Origin: a virus
Virus record (IMG/VR): IMGVR_UViG_3300045836_000072
Span: 1-23,975 of that record
DNA length: 23,975 nt
Reading direction: 5' to 3' (one strand)
Shown piece after piece: positions 1 to 5,891 of this stretch (position 1 is the first letter of the stretch; the number at the start of each line of letters is the position of its first letter). Below the pieces are notes generated by a model, which was not told the origin of the DNA, ran no database searches, and worked only from the letters and a program-made list of their open reading frames with translations. A program made the translations under genes and the position numbers.

Positions 1-30
1 GTTGATGAGAAATTGATTGGAAACTGGTAA
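1..30 (+). CDS. possible C-terminal tail of the preceding gene (partial)
   Basis: Frame 1 reads VDEKLIGNW and then TAA at 28-30. The portal gene starts 42 bases later, with the palindromic repeat and an SD between. In tailed phages the gene ahead of the portal is usually the large terminase subunit, but nine residues cannot identify it. Frame 2 is also open briefly before a stop, so the frame choice rests on the spacing. Confidence 0.3.
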   Translation, partial: VDEKLIGNW

Positions 31-36
31 AGCATG

Positions 37-52
37 AACCCTTGCAAGGGTT
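37..52. repeat. CCCTTGCAAGGG palindrome, copy 1 (16-bp perfect)
   Basis: AACCCTTGCAAGGGTT is a perfect 16-bp palindrome lying between the preceding stop codon and the portal SD (GAGG, 58-61). It is the most extended of the copies in the window. Confidence 0.85.
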
Positions 53-72
53 AGAAGTGAGGAAATAACACT

Positions 73-2265
73 ATGTCAAAGCACCGCCACAGAAAGGCAT
101 TACAACGCGCCACACCAGGGCAAAACATGCCGGGCGGCGCTACGATGTATGTACCTGCACACATGTTGCAATCGATTCTTGGCCAAACCTTCTATGGGAG
201 CAAGGCCAATATTCCTACTCAAAACTCCACAGCATTCAGCCCTGGCACTCCGCTTGCACCTCAATCCATTGTGAATAAGCAGGGCTTTCCAGTCCAGTAT
301 CCGTTCCAGATTGCAGCGAACACATTCGGAATTGACCGTTCGCAGGGCAAGCCCGATATCCCCTCGTTTCAGCAATTGCGCAACCTTGCCAAGTTATACA
401 GTGGCATCACATTGTGCGAGCGTGCATGGTTTGATATGGTGCCTCGCATGCAGTTGAAGATCTCGCTACGTCCTGAGTGTGTCGCGCAAGGTGCGGAAGA
501 GAAGAACTTTCAGAAAGAAATCAGTTTCTTCAAGAACTGGTTTGAAAAACCAGATGGACGCCGCGACATCCACACATGGCTCCGCATGGCACTGCGTGAA
601 CAAACACAAATCGATGAATTGTATCTCTACAAAAATAAAACCAGGGGTGGTAAGTTGCTCGGCTTGCACGTGGTGGCAGGCGACACCATGAAGCCTTTGC
701 TCAATGATTGGGGTGATATTCCACTGCCAAGCGACCCAGAGCCGTATGCCTTTCAGCAATATCCCTGGGGCATTCCTGGGATGCAGTACACACTTGAGCA
801 AATGATCCACTACCAGGAGTCGCCTGCTGCTGACAGCCCCTATGGGCAATCACGTGTTGAGCGTGTCATCATGGAAGTCAATCAGGCGCTCAGAAAAAAA
901 CGCAGAGACTTAGCCATGTTCACGGAAGGCAATATGCCCAGCGGCATTATGGAGGTGCCAGAGAGCAGCAACTGGACGCCTGACCTCATCGACGCATACG
1001 AACAATCCTGGAATGCGCTCATAGCAGGCAATCCACAGCAGCAAGTGCGTGTCAAATTCACCCAACCCGGCATGCGGTTTCAACGCCTGGACAATGGCGA
1101 GATCCTGACCGACTTTGACATGTTCCTCTTGAATATCACCACTGGCTGTTATGGCATGTCGATGCAGGATATTAGCTTCACTGGTGATATCCACAAGAGC
1201 AGTGGCGACTCACAGCAGAACGTGTTGTATCGTCGTACCATTGGCCCATTGGCCCTCGTCTACGGTGCTATCCTCACTGACATCATGGCGAATGACTTTG
1301 ATCCGAGCTTGCAGGGCAATAAGTTGATGGTGAGCTTTGGCGGATTTGAAGAAAGTGAGGATATTGGTGCGCTGGCCAGTGCATATAGCACATTGACCAA
1401 TAGTGGCATTCTGGGATTGACCAATGCTGCCAAGCTTATGAAATTGCCTGAAGATCCCGATGCGCCACATATTGGCCGCGTGATAATAACCAAGTCAGGG
1501 CCAATCTTCCTTGACGATATGGCAAGCGACGAGATGCGCAATGCACAGCAGCAAGCACAATTGGCAGGCTTTCAACTTGCTGCACAAAATCCAGGTGGGC
1601 AGCAAGCAGAGCCAGGGCAAGACGATGAAGAAGGAGAAGATGATGCTGAAGATACGCAAAGTCAAAGCAAGACGAATACAGCGTCGCAACCAAAGGGATC
1701 AGCAAATAAAGCTGCATCTCATGGGAAAAATGACAAAAAAGATACTTCAGACGATGACAATGGAGGAGCTCAGGAAAGAAGTAGTGGCAATGGCAGAAAG
1801 GATGCCATCACTCAATCTGCTGGAGATACTTCGCAATATAAAACTCCAGCAAGAAGTAGTGACAGTGTTCGAGAAATGGCTGGAGACAAAGCCAGACCAG
1901 AAACAAGTAGATCTGGCAATGGCTATGATGCTTCCTCCTTCTCCACTGAGACGCATGATACCAAGGCTCAGCAACGAGCAGACTTTAGACGTTGGCGAGA
2001 CATTGCGCTCAAAGACATCAAATCTGGAAAGCCCATCCGCTCGTTTGCCTCTGATGCCATCGATGCTCGCGAGCATGCCCAGATCACAGAGGCCCTGGCA
2101 CGCTGCACAAATGCCGACGACGTGCGAGCAGTCTTCAAGCGAGCTCAAGAAGGGGATGTAAGTTTTTTCGCAGTGCCCCAAGTGGGGCAAAGCAATGGAG
2201 AGCACCAGACAAAAAGCAGCTTAATCTGGAGAAACGCTTTGCCAACCGGCTCAAAACGTTCATAG
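73..2265 (+). CDS. phage portal protein
   Basis: This 730-residue protein is the portal, the dodecameric ring at the capsid vertex through which DNA is packaged and ejected. The portal core spans roughly residues 80-500. It includes SPYGQSRVERV near 255, the long basic helix that follows it, and NITTGCYGMSMQDISF with DIHKSSGDSQQ near 355-380, which corresponds to the usual 'GVPP.llG' turn and downstream helix of SPP1/HK97-type portals. Residues about 510-640 are a low-complexity D/E/Q/S/K linker. Residues about 637-696 form a helical segment (RRWRDIALKDIKSGK...) common at portal C-termini. The ATG is preceded by GAGG at 58-61. The last 31 residues (after Phe699) follow a slippery site and may be made only by ribosomes that do not shift into the MuF frame. 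The family assignment is firm and the exact subfamily is not. Confidence 0.9.
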   Translation: MSKHRHRKALQRATPGQNMPGGATMYVPAHMLQSILGQTFYGSKANIPTQNSTAFSPGTPLAPQSIVNKQGFPVQYPFQIAANTFGIDRSQGKPDIPSFQQLRNLAKLYSGITLCERAWFDMVPRMQLKISLRPECVAQGAEEKNFQKEISFFKNWFEKPDGRRDIHTWLRMALREQTQIDELYLYKNKTRGGKLLGLHVVAGDTMKPLLNDWGDIPLPSDPEPYAFQQYPWGIPGMQYTLEQMIHYQESPAADSPYGQSRVERVIMEVNQALRKKRRDLAMFTEGNMPSGIMEVPESSNWTPDLIDAYEQSWNALIAGNPQQQVRVKFTQPGMRFQRLDNGEILTDFDMFLLNITTGCYGMSMQDISFTGDIHKSSGDSQQNVLYRRTIGPLALVYGAILTDIMANDFDPSLQGNKLMVSFGGFEESEDIGALASAYSTLTNSGILGLTNAAKLMKLPEDPDAPHIGRVIITKSGPIFLDDMASDEMRNAQQQAQLAGFQLAAQNPGGQQAEPGQDDEEGEDDAEDTQSQSKTNTASQPKGSANKAASHGKNDKKDTSDDDNGGAQERSSGNGRKDAITQSAGDTSQYKTPARSSDSVREMAGDKARPETSRSGNGYDASSFSTETHDTKAQQRADFRRWRDIALKDIKSGKPIRSFASDAIDAREHAQITEALARCTNADDVRAVFKRAQEGDVSFFAVPQVGQSNGEHQTKSSLIWRNALPTGSKRS
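2147..2189 (+). promoter_or_regulatory. programmed -1 ribosomal frameshift signal (portal to MuF)
   Basis: All three parts of a dnaX-like -1 frameshift signal are visible. AAGAAGGGG at 2147-2155 is SD-like and ends 7 bases before the slip site. T TTT TTC at 2163-2169 is an X XXY YYZ heptamer in phase with the portal codons (AGT TTT TTC). A hairpin TGCCCC-AAGT-GGGGCA at 2174-2189 has six perfect pairs and starts four bases after the heptamer. Shifting back by one moves from the portal frame to the MuF frame, which is open without stops from 2169 to 2843. The alternative is a miscounted T run in the assembly. Confidence 0.75.
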
Positions 2266-2843
2266 CCGCTGGCTCGCGCTCAATCCACGCGCCATACTTT
2301 ACTGTGCTACAAGCTATTCAGGATGAGCTTGTTGAGGACGTACAAGCTCTGTTGCAAGAGGCTCAGGCAATTGGCACTGCACACGCACAAGTGATGTTGA
2401 AAAAGCTGAATAGAGCGTTTGTGATAGGCAGTTATCGCAATCTCTTCAAGCAGGCGAAGAATATTGTGTCTGGCATTATCGATCATGTGAGTGAATCCAT
2501 CCAGAAGGCCCTGGGTAAAGAGCAGGATGAGGATGGTGAGCAGTCCAGCCCGTCTGATGTTGTGGACGAGACCATCAATGATCTCATCGATGAATTGCCA
2601 GAACTTGTAGCAGAGACAGAGATCACAGGCGCTATTGAGAGTGCAGTCCTGGGCACGCTCAAAGATGGCGGTGTGCAGCGCGTGCGTTGGATTGCAGAGC
2701 CCGATGCGTGTGCAATGTGTCGTGAACTGGCAGAGCAAGGGGCTATTGATGCAGATGGTGGCGAGTTTTTAGGTGGTATTTCATCGCCTCCCTTGCACCC
2801 GCGCTGCAAATGCAATTTGGCCCCTGTAGATGAAGGAGAATAG
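2169..2843 (+). CDS. MuF/SPP1 gp7-like head morphogenesis protein, probably made as a portal fusion
   Basis: The protein ends with a typical MuF signature: WIAEPDACAMCREL and then PPLHPRCKCNLAP, a W...D..C..C...HP.C.C arrangement likely to bind a metal. MuF-type proteins are minor capsid proteins carried at or near the portal. The upstream part is helical (LVEDVQALLQEAQAIG, LKKLNRAFVIGSYRN). The only usual start codon is GTG at 2304, without an SD. The frame is open and protein-like well upstream of it (NLEKRFANRLKTFIAAG lies at 2223-2273), with no ATG, GTG or TTG between 2169 and 2304. I therefore give the frame from the slip site. The predicted fusion has about 699 portal residues plus 224 MuF residues. 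Expression from GTG 2304 alone would give 179 residues. Confidence 0.75.
   Translation, partial: RSAPSGAKQWRAPDKKQLNLEKRFANRLKTFIAAGSRSIHAPYFTVLQAIQDELVEDVQALLQEAQAIGTAHAQVMLKKLNRAFVIGSYRNLFKQAKNIVSGIIDHVSESIQKALGKEQDEDGEQSSPSDVVDETINDLIDELPELVAETEITGAIESAVLGTLKDGGVQRVRWIAEPDACAMCRELAEQGAIDADGGEFLGGISSPPLHPRCKCNLAPVDEGE
2831..2842 (+). repeat. 12-bp direct repeat, left copy (TGAAGGAGAATA)
   Basis: TGAAGGAGAATA overlaps the MuF stop codon and recurs exactly at 2950-2961, where it is the SD of the next gene. The two copies bracket the 107-bp non-coding segment with the inverted-repeat element. This looks like an insertion or duplication at an SD that originally overlapped the end of the MuF gene. 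Confidence 0.6.
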
Positions 2844-2844
2844 T

Positions 2845-2921
2845 TGGAGTGCGCAACATTGTTGCATCAGGGGCTGCTGTTGCGGATATATCGCGACTCA
2901 CCACGCTAGCAGGGCACTCCA
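2845..2921 (+). ncRNA. structured RNA candidate between MuF and the accessory cluster
   Basis: The segment is closed by eight perfect pairs, TGGAGTGC (2845-2852) with GCACTCCA (2914-2921). Inside, GCAAC-ATT-GTTGC (2853-2865) forms a hairpin directly abutting the closing stem. CTGCT (2874-2878) pairs with AGCAG (2908-2912), enclosing GTTGCG-GATATAT-CGCGAC (2879-2897). The result is a three-way junction with conserved-looking unpaired stretches ATCAGGGG and TCACCACGCT. There is no T tract, so it is not a simple terminator. I do not recognise the RNA class. It lies inside the 12-bp direct-repeat pair. Confidence 0.45.
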
Positions 2922-2949
2922 CACCCCGGTCTCAATTATTATACATCGT

Positions 2950-2961
2950 TGAAGGAGAATA
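2950..2961 (+). repeat. 12-bp direct repeat, right copy, serving as SD
   Basis: This is an exact second copy of TGAAGGAGAATA from 2831-2842. Here it supplies the AAGGAG ribosome binding site directly before the ATG at 2962. Confidence 0.6.
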
Positions 2962-3201
2962 ATGGATACTCCAACAGAAACATGTCAAATTGCCGAATAT
3001 ATGGAGGCTGCATGTGACAAGAAAATTGATGTATGCTCTAATACTGCCACTGACCCTGTAGGACTAACGGTTTGTGGCGCCACTTTTTACTTCAAAGTGT
3101 GCTCAGAGTGTAGAGCAAATTTGCTAGAGTCTATGAAATTGGCTGTAGCTGAAATGATGAGAAAAGAAAGAAGCGAAAGGTATAGGTCTTATAATGTCTG
3201 A
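2962..3201 (+). CDS. small Cys-rich protein, probable zinc binder
   Basis: This 79-residue protein has a strong SD (GAAGGAGAAT) before its ATG. Six cysteines are present: Cys8, Cys18, then CSN and VCGATFYFKVCSEC, the last forming a CxxC pair. The layout suggests a small zinc ribbon or treble clef. The C-terminus is basic and helical (MMRKERSERYRSY). It opens the accessory cluster and its end overlaps the start of the Acb2-like gene by eight bases, so the two are probably co-translated. I do not recognise the family and assign no function. Confidence 0.7.
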   Translation: MDTPTETCQIAEYMEAACDKKIDVCSNTATDPVGLTVCGATFYFKVCSECRANLLESMKLAVAEMMRKERSERYRSYNV

Positions 3202-3412
3202 AGAACAAAAGCAACGAATTGAGAATAATTTCACCTATCATGCACCGAAACCTGGGCAACCACAACGCTATGAGGTGATTCGCAACGAAGCCAAAGAGTT
3301 GGCAATGCTCATTGTAGAAGAGACACCTGTATCAAGAGAGCAGTCGTTGGCTCTCACGAAACTGGAAGAAGTGGTGTTCTGGGCAAATGCTGCCATAGCG
3401 CGCAATGAGTAG
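3194..3412 (+). CDS. acb2: Acb2-family anti-CBASS cyclic nucleotide sponge
   Basis: This 72-residue protein matches the Acb2/Tad1-type helical hairpin family from end to end. It has NNFTYHAPKPGQPQRYEVIR at the N-terminus, AKELAMLIVEETP in the middle and the hallmark SREQSLALTKLEEVVFWANA followed by AIARNE at the C-terminus. Acb2 proteins form hexamers that bind cyclic di- and trinucleotides made by CBASS cyclases, so the effector is not activated and infection is not aborted. Recognition is by motif from memory; ligand preference cannot be read here. The gene is in a translationally coupled chain inside the structural operon, so it may be made late or carried in a co-transcribed block. Confidence 0.85.
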   Translation: MSEEQKQRIENNFTYHAPKPGQPQRYEVIRNEAKELAMLIVEETPVSREQSLALTKLEEVVFWANAAIARNE

Positions 3413-3418
3413 CGTATC

Positions 3419-3817
3419 ATGAGCATAAAACACTATATTAAGTGTGAGATGTGTGATAAGACACATCCATTTTACCAACGACCGTATGAAAAAGCTTTGC
3501 CTGAAGAATGGGTAACGCTTGCTGTGAGTATGCATGATGATCAGCATTTCTGCTCACGAGATTGCCTCGTAAAGTGGGTTGGCACTTCAGAGCAAGCAGA
3601 CAAGCCAGAATGTAAGGCACGCCGTTTTGTCATGAGTGATGGTACAGAGGGTGTGAAGTGGAAAGATGGTTGTGTTGATCTTGATACGAATTCTCCTCAT
3701 TGCTTGCTCCAATCCGATTCCAGACATTGCAATGGCATATTCTACAGTTGGAACGAGTTTATTAACCATCACTTTAACTGTGAGATCACTTGGATTGATG
3801 AGGAGCGCAAAGCATGA
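3419..3817 (+). CDS. small zinc-finger-like phage protein, unknown function
   Basis: This 132-residue protein has an N-terminal CEMC pair (residues 9-12) and a downstream FCSRDCLVKW motif (about 43-52). Together these look like a treble-clef zinc site of the CxxC...CxxxC type common in small phage proteins. A second Cys/His-rich patch follows (PHCLLQSDSRHCNG, INHHFNCEITW). The gene starts six bases after the Acb2-like gene and shares an ATGA stop/start overlap with the next gene at 3814. I see no catalytic signature. It could be DNA- or protein-binding, or a defence-modulating protein given its neighbour. Confidence 0.7.
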   Translation: MSIKHYIKCEMCDKTHPFYQRPYEKALPEEWVTLAVSMHDDQHFCSRDCLVKWVGTSEQADKPECKARRFVMSDGTEGVKWKDGCVDLDTNSPHCLLQSDSRHCNGIFYSWNEFINHHFNCEITWIDEERKA

Positions 3818-4200
3818 CGATCTATCTTAGCGACAGCAGCAAAACAACAGGTGTTATTGCATATGACGACATAAGTCAAGTCAGCGATGGATACCACACC
3901 TTCGATGAGCTATACAAGCATCGTATCCTGCTGTTTATCGCACTGATGAAAGAGTTGTATGGGATATCTTGGTGGTCTCGCAAGCATGCAGACGGGACTG
4001 AGTGGGATGGCTGGATTATTGCTGGTATACATCTTACTACTGGTGATATCACGTATCACCTGAGCGCTGATTATGCTACTCTATTGGATGATATTGGTAT
4101 ACGGTGTCTTGAGAAGGCCCCTGCATGGGACGGGCACACGTCTGATGACGTGCTACAGCGGTTAAGTGATTGGATCTCAGAAAAGGGCACAGTAATATGA
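3814..4200 (+). CDS. conserved phage protein of the DGYHTFDELY...WDGHT type, unknown function
   Basis: This 128-residue protein carries the recurring phage pattern DGYHTFDELYKHRILLFIAL, followed by WWSRKHADGTEWDGWIIAGI, GDITYHLSADYATLL and APAWDGHTSDDVLQRLSDWI. I know this pattern from many tailed phages as a protein of unknown function. Conserved His, Trp and Asp residues suggest a small-molecule or metal site, but no enzyme family is evident. The SD (GAGGAG) lies in the end of the preceding gene and the ATG overlaps that gene's TGA (ATGA). The next gene starts at a second ATGA overlap at 4197. Confidence 0.75.
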   Translation: MTIYLSDSSKTTGVIAYDDISQVSDGYHTFDELYKHRILLFIALMKELYGISWWSRKHADGTEWDGWIIAGIHLTTGDITYHLSADYATLLDDIGIRCLEKAPAWDGHTSDDVLQRLSDWISEKGTVI

Positions 4201-4652
4201 GCTTATACAAACATACCCCACATCCTCATACCCCTAAAAACGTCAATCAAGCCCAAAAAGAAGAGCAGCAGAGCTTCAATGATCGCATTGCAGTTGCAAT
4301 CACGCGTGCCCTGGGCTCAATGTGGGCGGCGTATCTCTTCATGATCCTTGCCCTTATTGGCTTTCCTGGCCTGAATGCAACACCATTTCAGTATGTGCAA
4401 TGGGTATCGCAGACATTTATTCAGCTTGTGGCTTTGAGCATTATCCAGCTTGGAACGCAGATATTAGGGCGCAAGGCCGAACTACAAGCAGAAGAGCAGT
4501 ATAATACAACTGTGAAAAGCTTTCACGATATTGAGCAGATTATGCAACATTTGGACGCTCAGGATCGTGAACTTGAGCGCATTGGGCAGTTGTTGGAAGC
4601 CAGGAAACGTACACCTGTGCGCAAGGTTGAGACAAAGGAGCAAGTGCTGTGA
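4197..4652 (+). CDS. DUF1003-like two-helix membrane protein
   Basis: I start this gene at the ATG of the ATGA overlap (4197), giving 151 residues, rather than at the longer 4170 option, which would overlap its neighbour by 31 bases without an SD. The pattern FNDRIAVAITRALGSMWAAY, a first membrane helix (LFMILALIGFPGL), a short loop, a second helix (FIQLVALSIIQLGTQIL) and a basic cytoplasmic stretch, then a coiled coil (HDIEQIMQHLDAQDRELERI), follow DUF1003 proteins. Their role is unknown. A membrane position is probable and the phage function is open: superinfection exclusion, a lysis accessory or anti-defence are all possible. Confidence 0.65.
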   Translation: MSLYKHTPHPHTPKNVNQAQKEEQQSFNDRIAVAITRALGSMWAAYLFMILALIGFPGLNATPFQYVQWVSQTFIQLVALSIIQLGTQILGRKAELQAEEQYNTTVKSFHDIEQIMQHLDAQDRELERIGQLLEARKRTPVRKVETKEQVL

Positions 4653-4906
4653 GCGATCAGAACCCACGAGATACACAGTTTGTGAATTTTGCCAAGCTGG
4701 TTATTGCTGATCTGGAAGAAGATCATGATTTACGCATGGATATCGCGATTGATGATGTTATAGCAATCATTGCGCGTCGTGGCTATGACCTTGTGGAGCA
4801 TGCACTGGAAACAATGAACCCTATTGCGCACCAATATGCAAAATCAACTGAAGAGATTGTCCGCAGTATTCCAGATATGGAATGGCCAGAGGATCAGGTA
4901 TTATGA
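4649..4906 (+). CDS. small acidic hypothetical protein
   Basis: This 85-residue protein starts at a GTG that overlaps the previous stop (GTGA). The SD AAGGAG lies 9 bases upstream, inside the end of the preceding gene. The sequence is acidic and mostly helical (FAKLVIADLEEDHDLRMDI, IDDVIAIIARRGYDLVEHAL) without cysteines or membrane segments. It ends in DQVL, like its two neighbours, because their last codons double as the next gene's SD. I do not recognise a family. Confidence 0.6.
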   Translation: MSDQNPRDTQFVNFAKLVIADLEEDHDLRMDIAIDDVIAIIARRGYDLVEHALETMNPIAHQYAKSTEEIVRSIPDMEWPEDQVL

Positions 4907-5130
4907 GTCATAAATACATTGAATATGTCAAAGCGTGGCATGTTCTTTATGGGGGGTATCCAGTGACTATCCCAGCAGCGTACTACCAAGACGTTGGCAA
5001 AACACTTTATCTAACCAATAGTGCGCTCAATGGAGATCCAGAGCAGGATGGATTTATTGCCTCACTTGATAAGCCAATAGAAATTGCTCTTGTTGAAAAA
5101 GTGGAGCAACGGAAGGATCAAGTGCTGTGA
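4903..5130 (+). CDS. small hypothetical protein
   Basis: The ATG at 4903 overlaps the preceding stop (ATGA) and has AGAGGA about nine bases upstream, so I prefer it over the in-frame start at 4882. The product is 75 residues, aromatic-rich at the N-terminus (YIEYVKAWHVLYGGYPVTI) and beta-like afterwards (KTLYLTNSAL, PIEIALVEKVEQ). It ends in KDQVL over an SD-bearing junction nearly identical to that at 4634-4652. No family is recognised. Confidence 0.55.
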   Translation: MSHKYIEYVKAWHVLYGGYPVTIPAAYYQDVGKTLYLTNSALNGDPEQDGFIASLDKPIEIALVEKVEQRKDQVL

Positions 5131-5432
5131 ATAAACTTATTATCACAACTCAATTTGCTGAAGCTGTTGTACAACTTCTGCTACAGCACGAGCTTATTGA
5201 GCGTTATTATTTGCGACGGGTTTTACTTCCTGGCTCGCTGGAGATCAATTATCCAGACGATGCAGTTTGTCAAGCATTGACTCTGTGGTTGCATTTGGCG
5301 GTTGGTTGTGGTTTGATCAGTAATTATCGCTTTGAGTCATCTTATGAGAAGTTGCCTGAAACTGCATTTGAGGCTGCGGAGCGCATACGCTCGCTTGGTC
5401 GTGCATTTGGACAAACATTAGGACAATTGTGA
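5127..5432 (+). CDS. small hypothetical protein
   Basis: This 101-residue protein uses GTG at 5127 overlapping the previous TGA, with AAGGATCA as SD. It is predominantly helical and hydrophobic (FAEAVVQLLLQHELIERYYL, VCQALTLWLHLAVGCGLI) but has no clear membrane helix. Its C-terminus (AAERIRSLGRAFGQTLGQL) contains the SD-like AGGACA for the next GTGA start. No family is recognised; its place in a coupled chain with the Acb2-like gene makes it one of the accessory set. Confidence 0.55.
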   Translation: MNKLIITTQFAEAVVQLLLQHELIERYYLRRVLLPGSLEINYPDDAVCQALTLWLHLAVGCGLISNYRFESSYEKLPETAFEAAERIRSLGRAFGQTLGQL

Positions 5433-5554
5433 GAACGGTTCTCGCATGGATCATAACCCTTGCAAGGACGTACTTGATCGGTTGGTTCGTCATGCACGGC
5501 ATGCCACGCGAGCAAGCTGTGCAGATGGTACAGCAGAAAGAGAGTGCAGAGTGA
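5429..5554 (+). CDS. 41-residue single-helix membrane protein
   Basis: This ORF falls below common length cut-offs but fits the operon exactly. It starts at a GTG overlapping the previous stop (GTGA, 5429-5432), and its own TGA (5552-5554) overlaps the next GTG (GTGA, 5551-5554). It encodes a single hydrophobic segment (VLAWIITLARTYLIGWFVM) followed by a polar helix (PREQAVQMVQQKESAE). The palindromic repeat lies inside it and encodes ITLART. An alternative reading, a start at 5446 in the next gene's frame, has no SD and no overlap logic. Confidence 0.6.
   Translation: MRTVLAWIITLARTYLIGWFVMHGMPREQAVQMVQQKESAE
5455..5467. repeat. CCCTTGCAAGGG palindrome, near-perfect copy
   Basis: AACCCTTGCAAGG followed by A matches the 12-bp core at 11 of 12 positions. 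It is inside the 41-residue gene. Confidence 0.6.
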
Positions 5555-5769
5555 ATATAGATTTGCTTGTATCTGTTGGCTATGTTCTTGCCTTATGTGC
5601 AAGTACTTCACTTGTGATTGTATTTATGCGTTGGCGTAGACGGTCCTACTCACAAACAATCCAACGAGAAAAGCCTATAAGGTATTATCGAATTGGGCAA
5701 GATGTAGATTATGACAAGCTTAAATTCCCCATTGGTCGGAGTGGAGTACGAGAAAACGATAACCTATAG
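5551..5769 (+). CDS. small membrane-anchored protein
   Basis: I start at the GTG of the GTGA overlap, preceded by a purine-rich AAAGAGAG, giving 72 residues. The N-terminus is a transmembrane helix (NIDLLVSVGYVLALCASTSLVIVFM) with a strongly basic flank (RWRRR), which predicts a cytoplasmic tail of about 45 residues (PIRYYRIGQDVDYDKLKF). It is the last gene of the accessory chain; a non-coding RNA-rich segment follows. No family is recognised. Confidence 0.55.
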   Translation: MNIDLLVSVGYVLALCASTSLVIVFMRWRRRSYSQTIQREKPIRYYRIGQDVDYDKLKFPIGRSGVRENDNL

Positions 5770-5778
5770 TCATACATA

Positions 5779-5807
5779 TTGCACAATCAATAACTTGAGA
5801 TTATACT
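5779..5807 (+). promoter_or_regulatory. sigma70-like promoter ahead of the non-coding RNA locus
   Basis: TTGCAC at 5779-5784 and TATACT at 5802-5807 are separated by 17 bases, four and five matches to the TTGACA/TATAAT consensus. It lies ten bases after the last accessory gene's stop, and the predicted start near 5814 precedes all RNA structures up to 6246. The surrounding sequence is AT-rich, so a chance match cannot be excluded. Confidence 0.5.
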
Positions 5808-5822
5808 ATATGTGAGTGGATG

Positions 5823-5877
5823 GCTTGCACATGGTTTTCATCAGTTTAACATCGTCCTACACTCGCCATGTGCAGGC
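5823..5877 (+). ncRNA. long stem-loop at the 5' end of the non-coding locus
   Basis: Positions 5823-5834 pair with 5866-5877 in twelve consecutive pairs (one G-T), with a 31-nt loop. It directly follows the predicted transcription start. It may be the first domain of a longer structured RNA. The 74-codon ORF that crosses it has no SD and is not protein-like. Confidence 0.45.
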
Positions 5878-5891
5878 GACAATTTTCACAT

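Noticed and set aside
1511-2161. 216-codon ORF overlapping the portal gene in another frame, with an SD-like AAGGAG before internal ATGs
   Set aside because: It is the +1 reading of the acidic low-complexity portal linker, which gives a K/M/Q-rich shadow with no recognisable domain.
5835-5845. CTGATGA on the minus strand, as a second hammerhead
   Set aside because: There is no following stem II/GAAA or cleavage triplet in place; the heptamer alone is a chance match.
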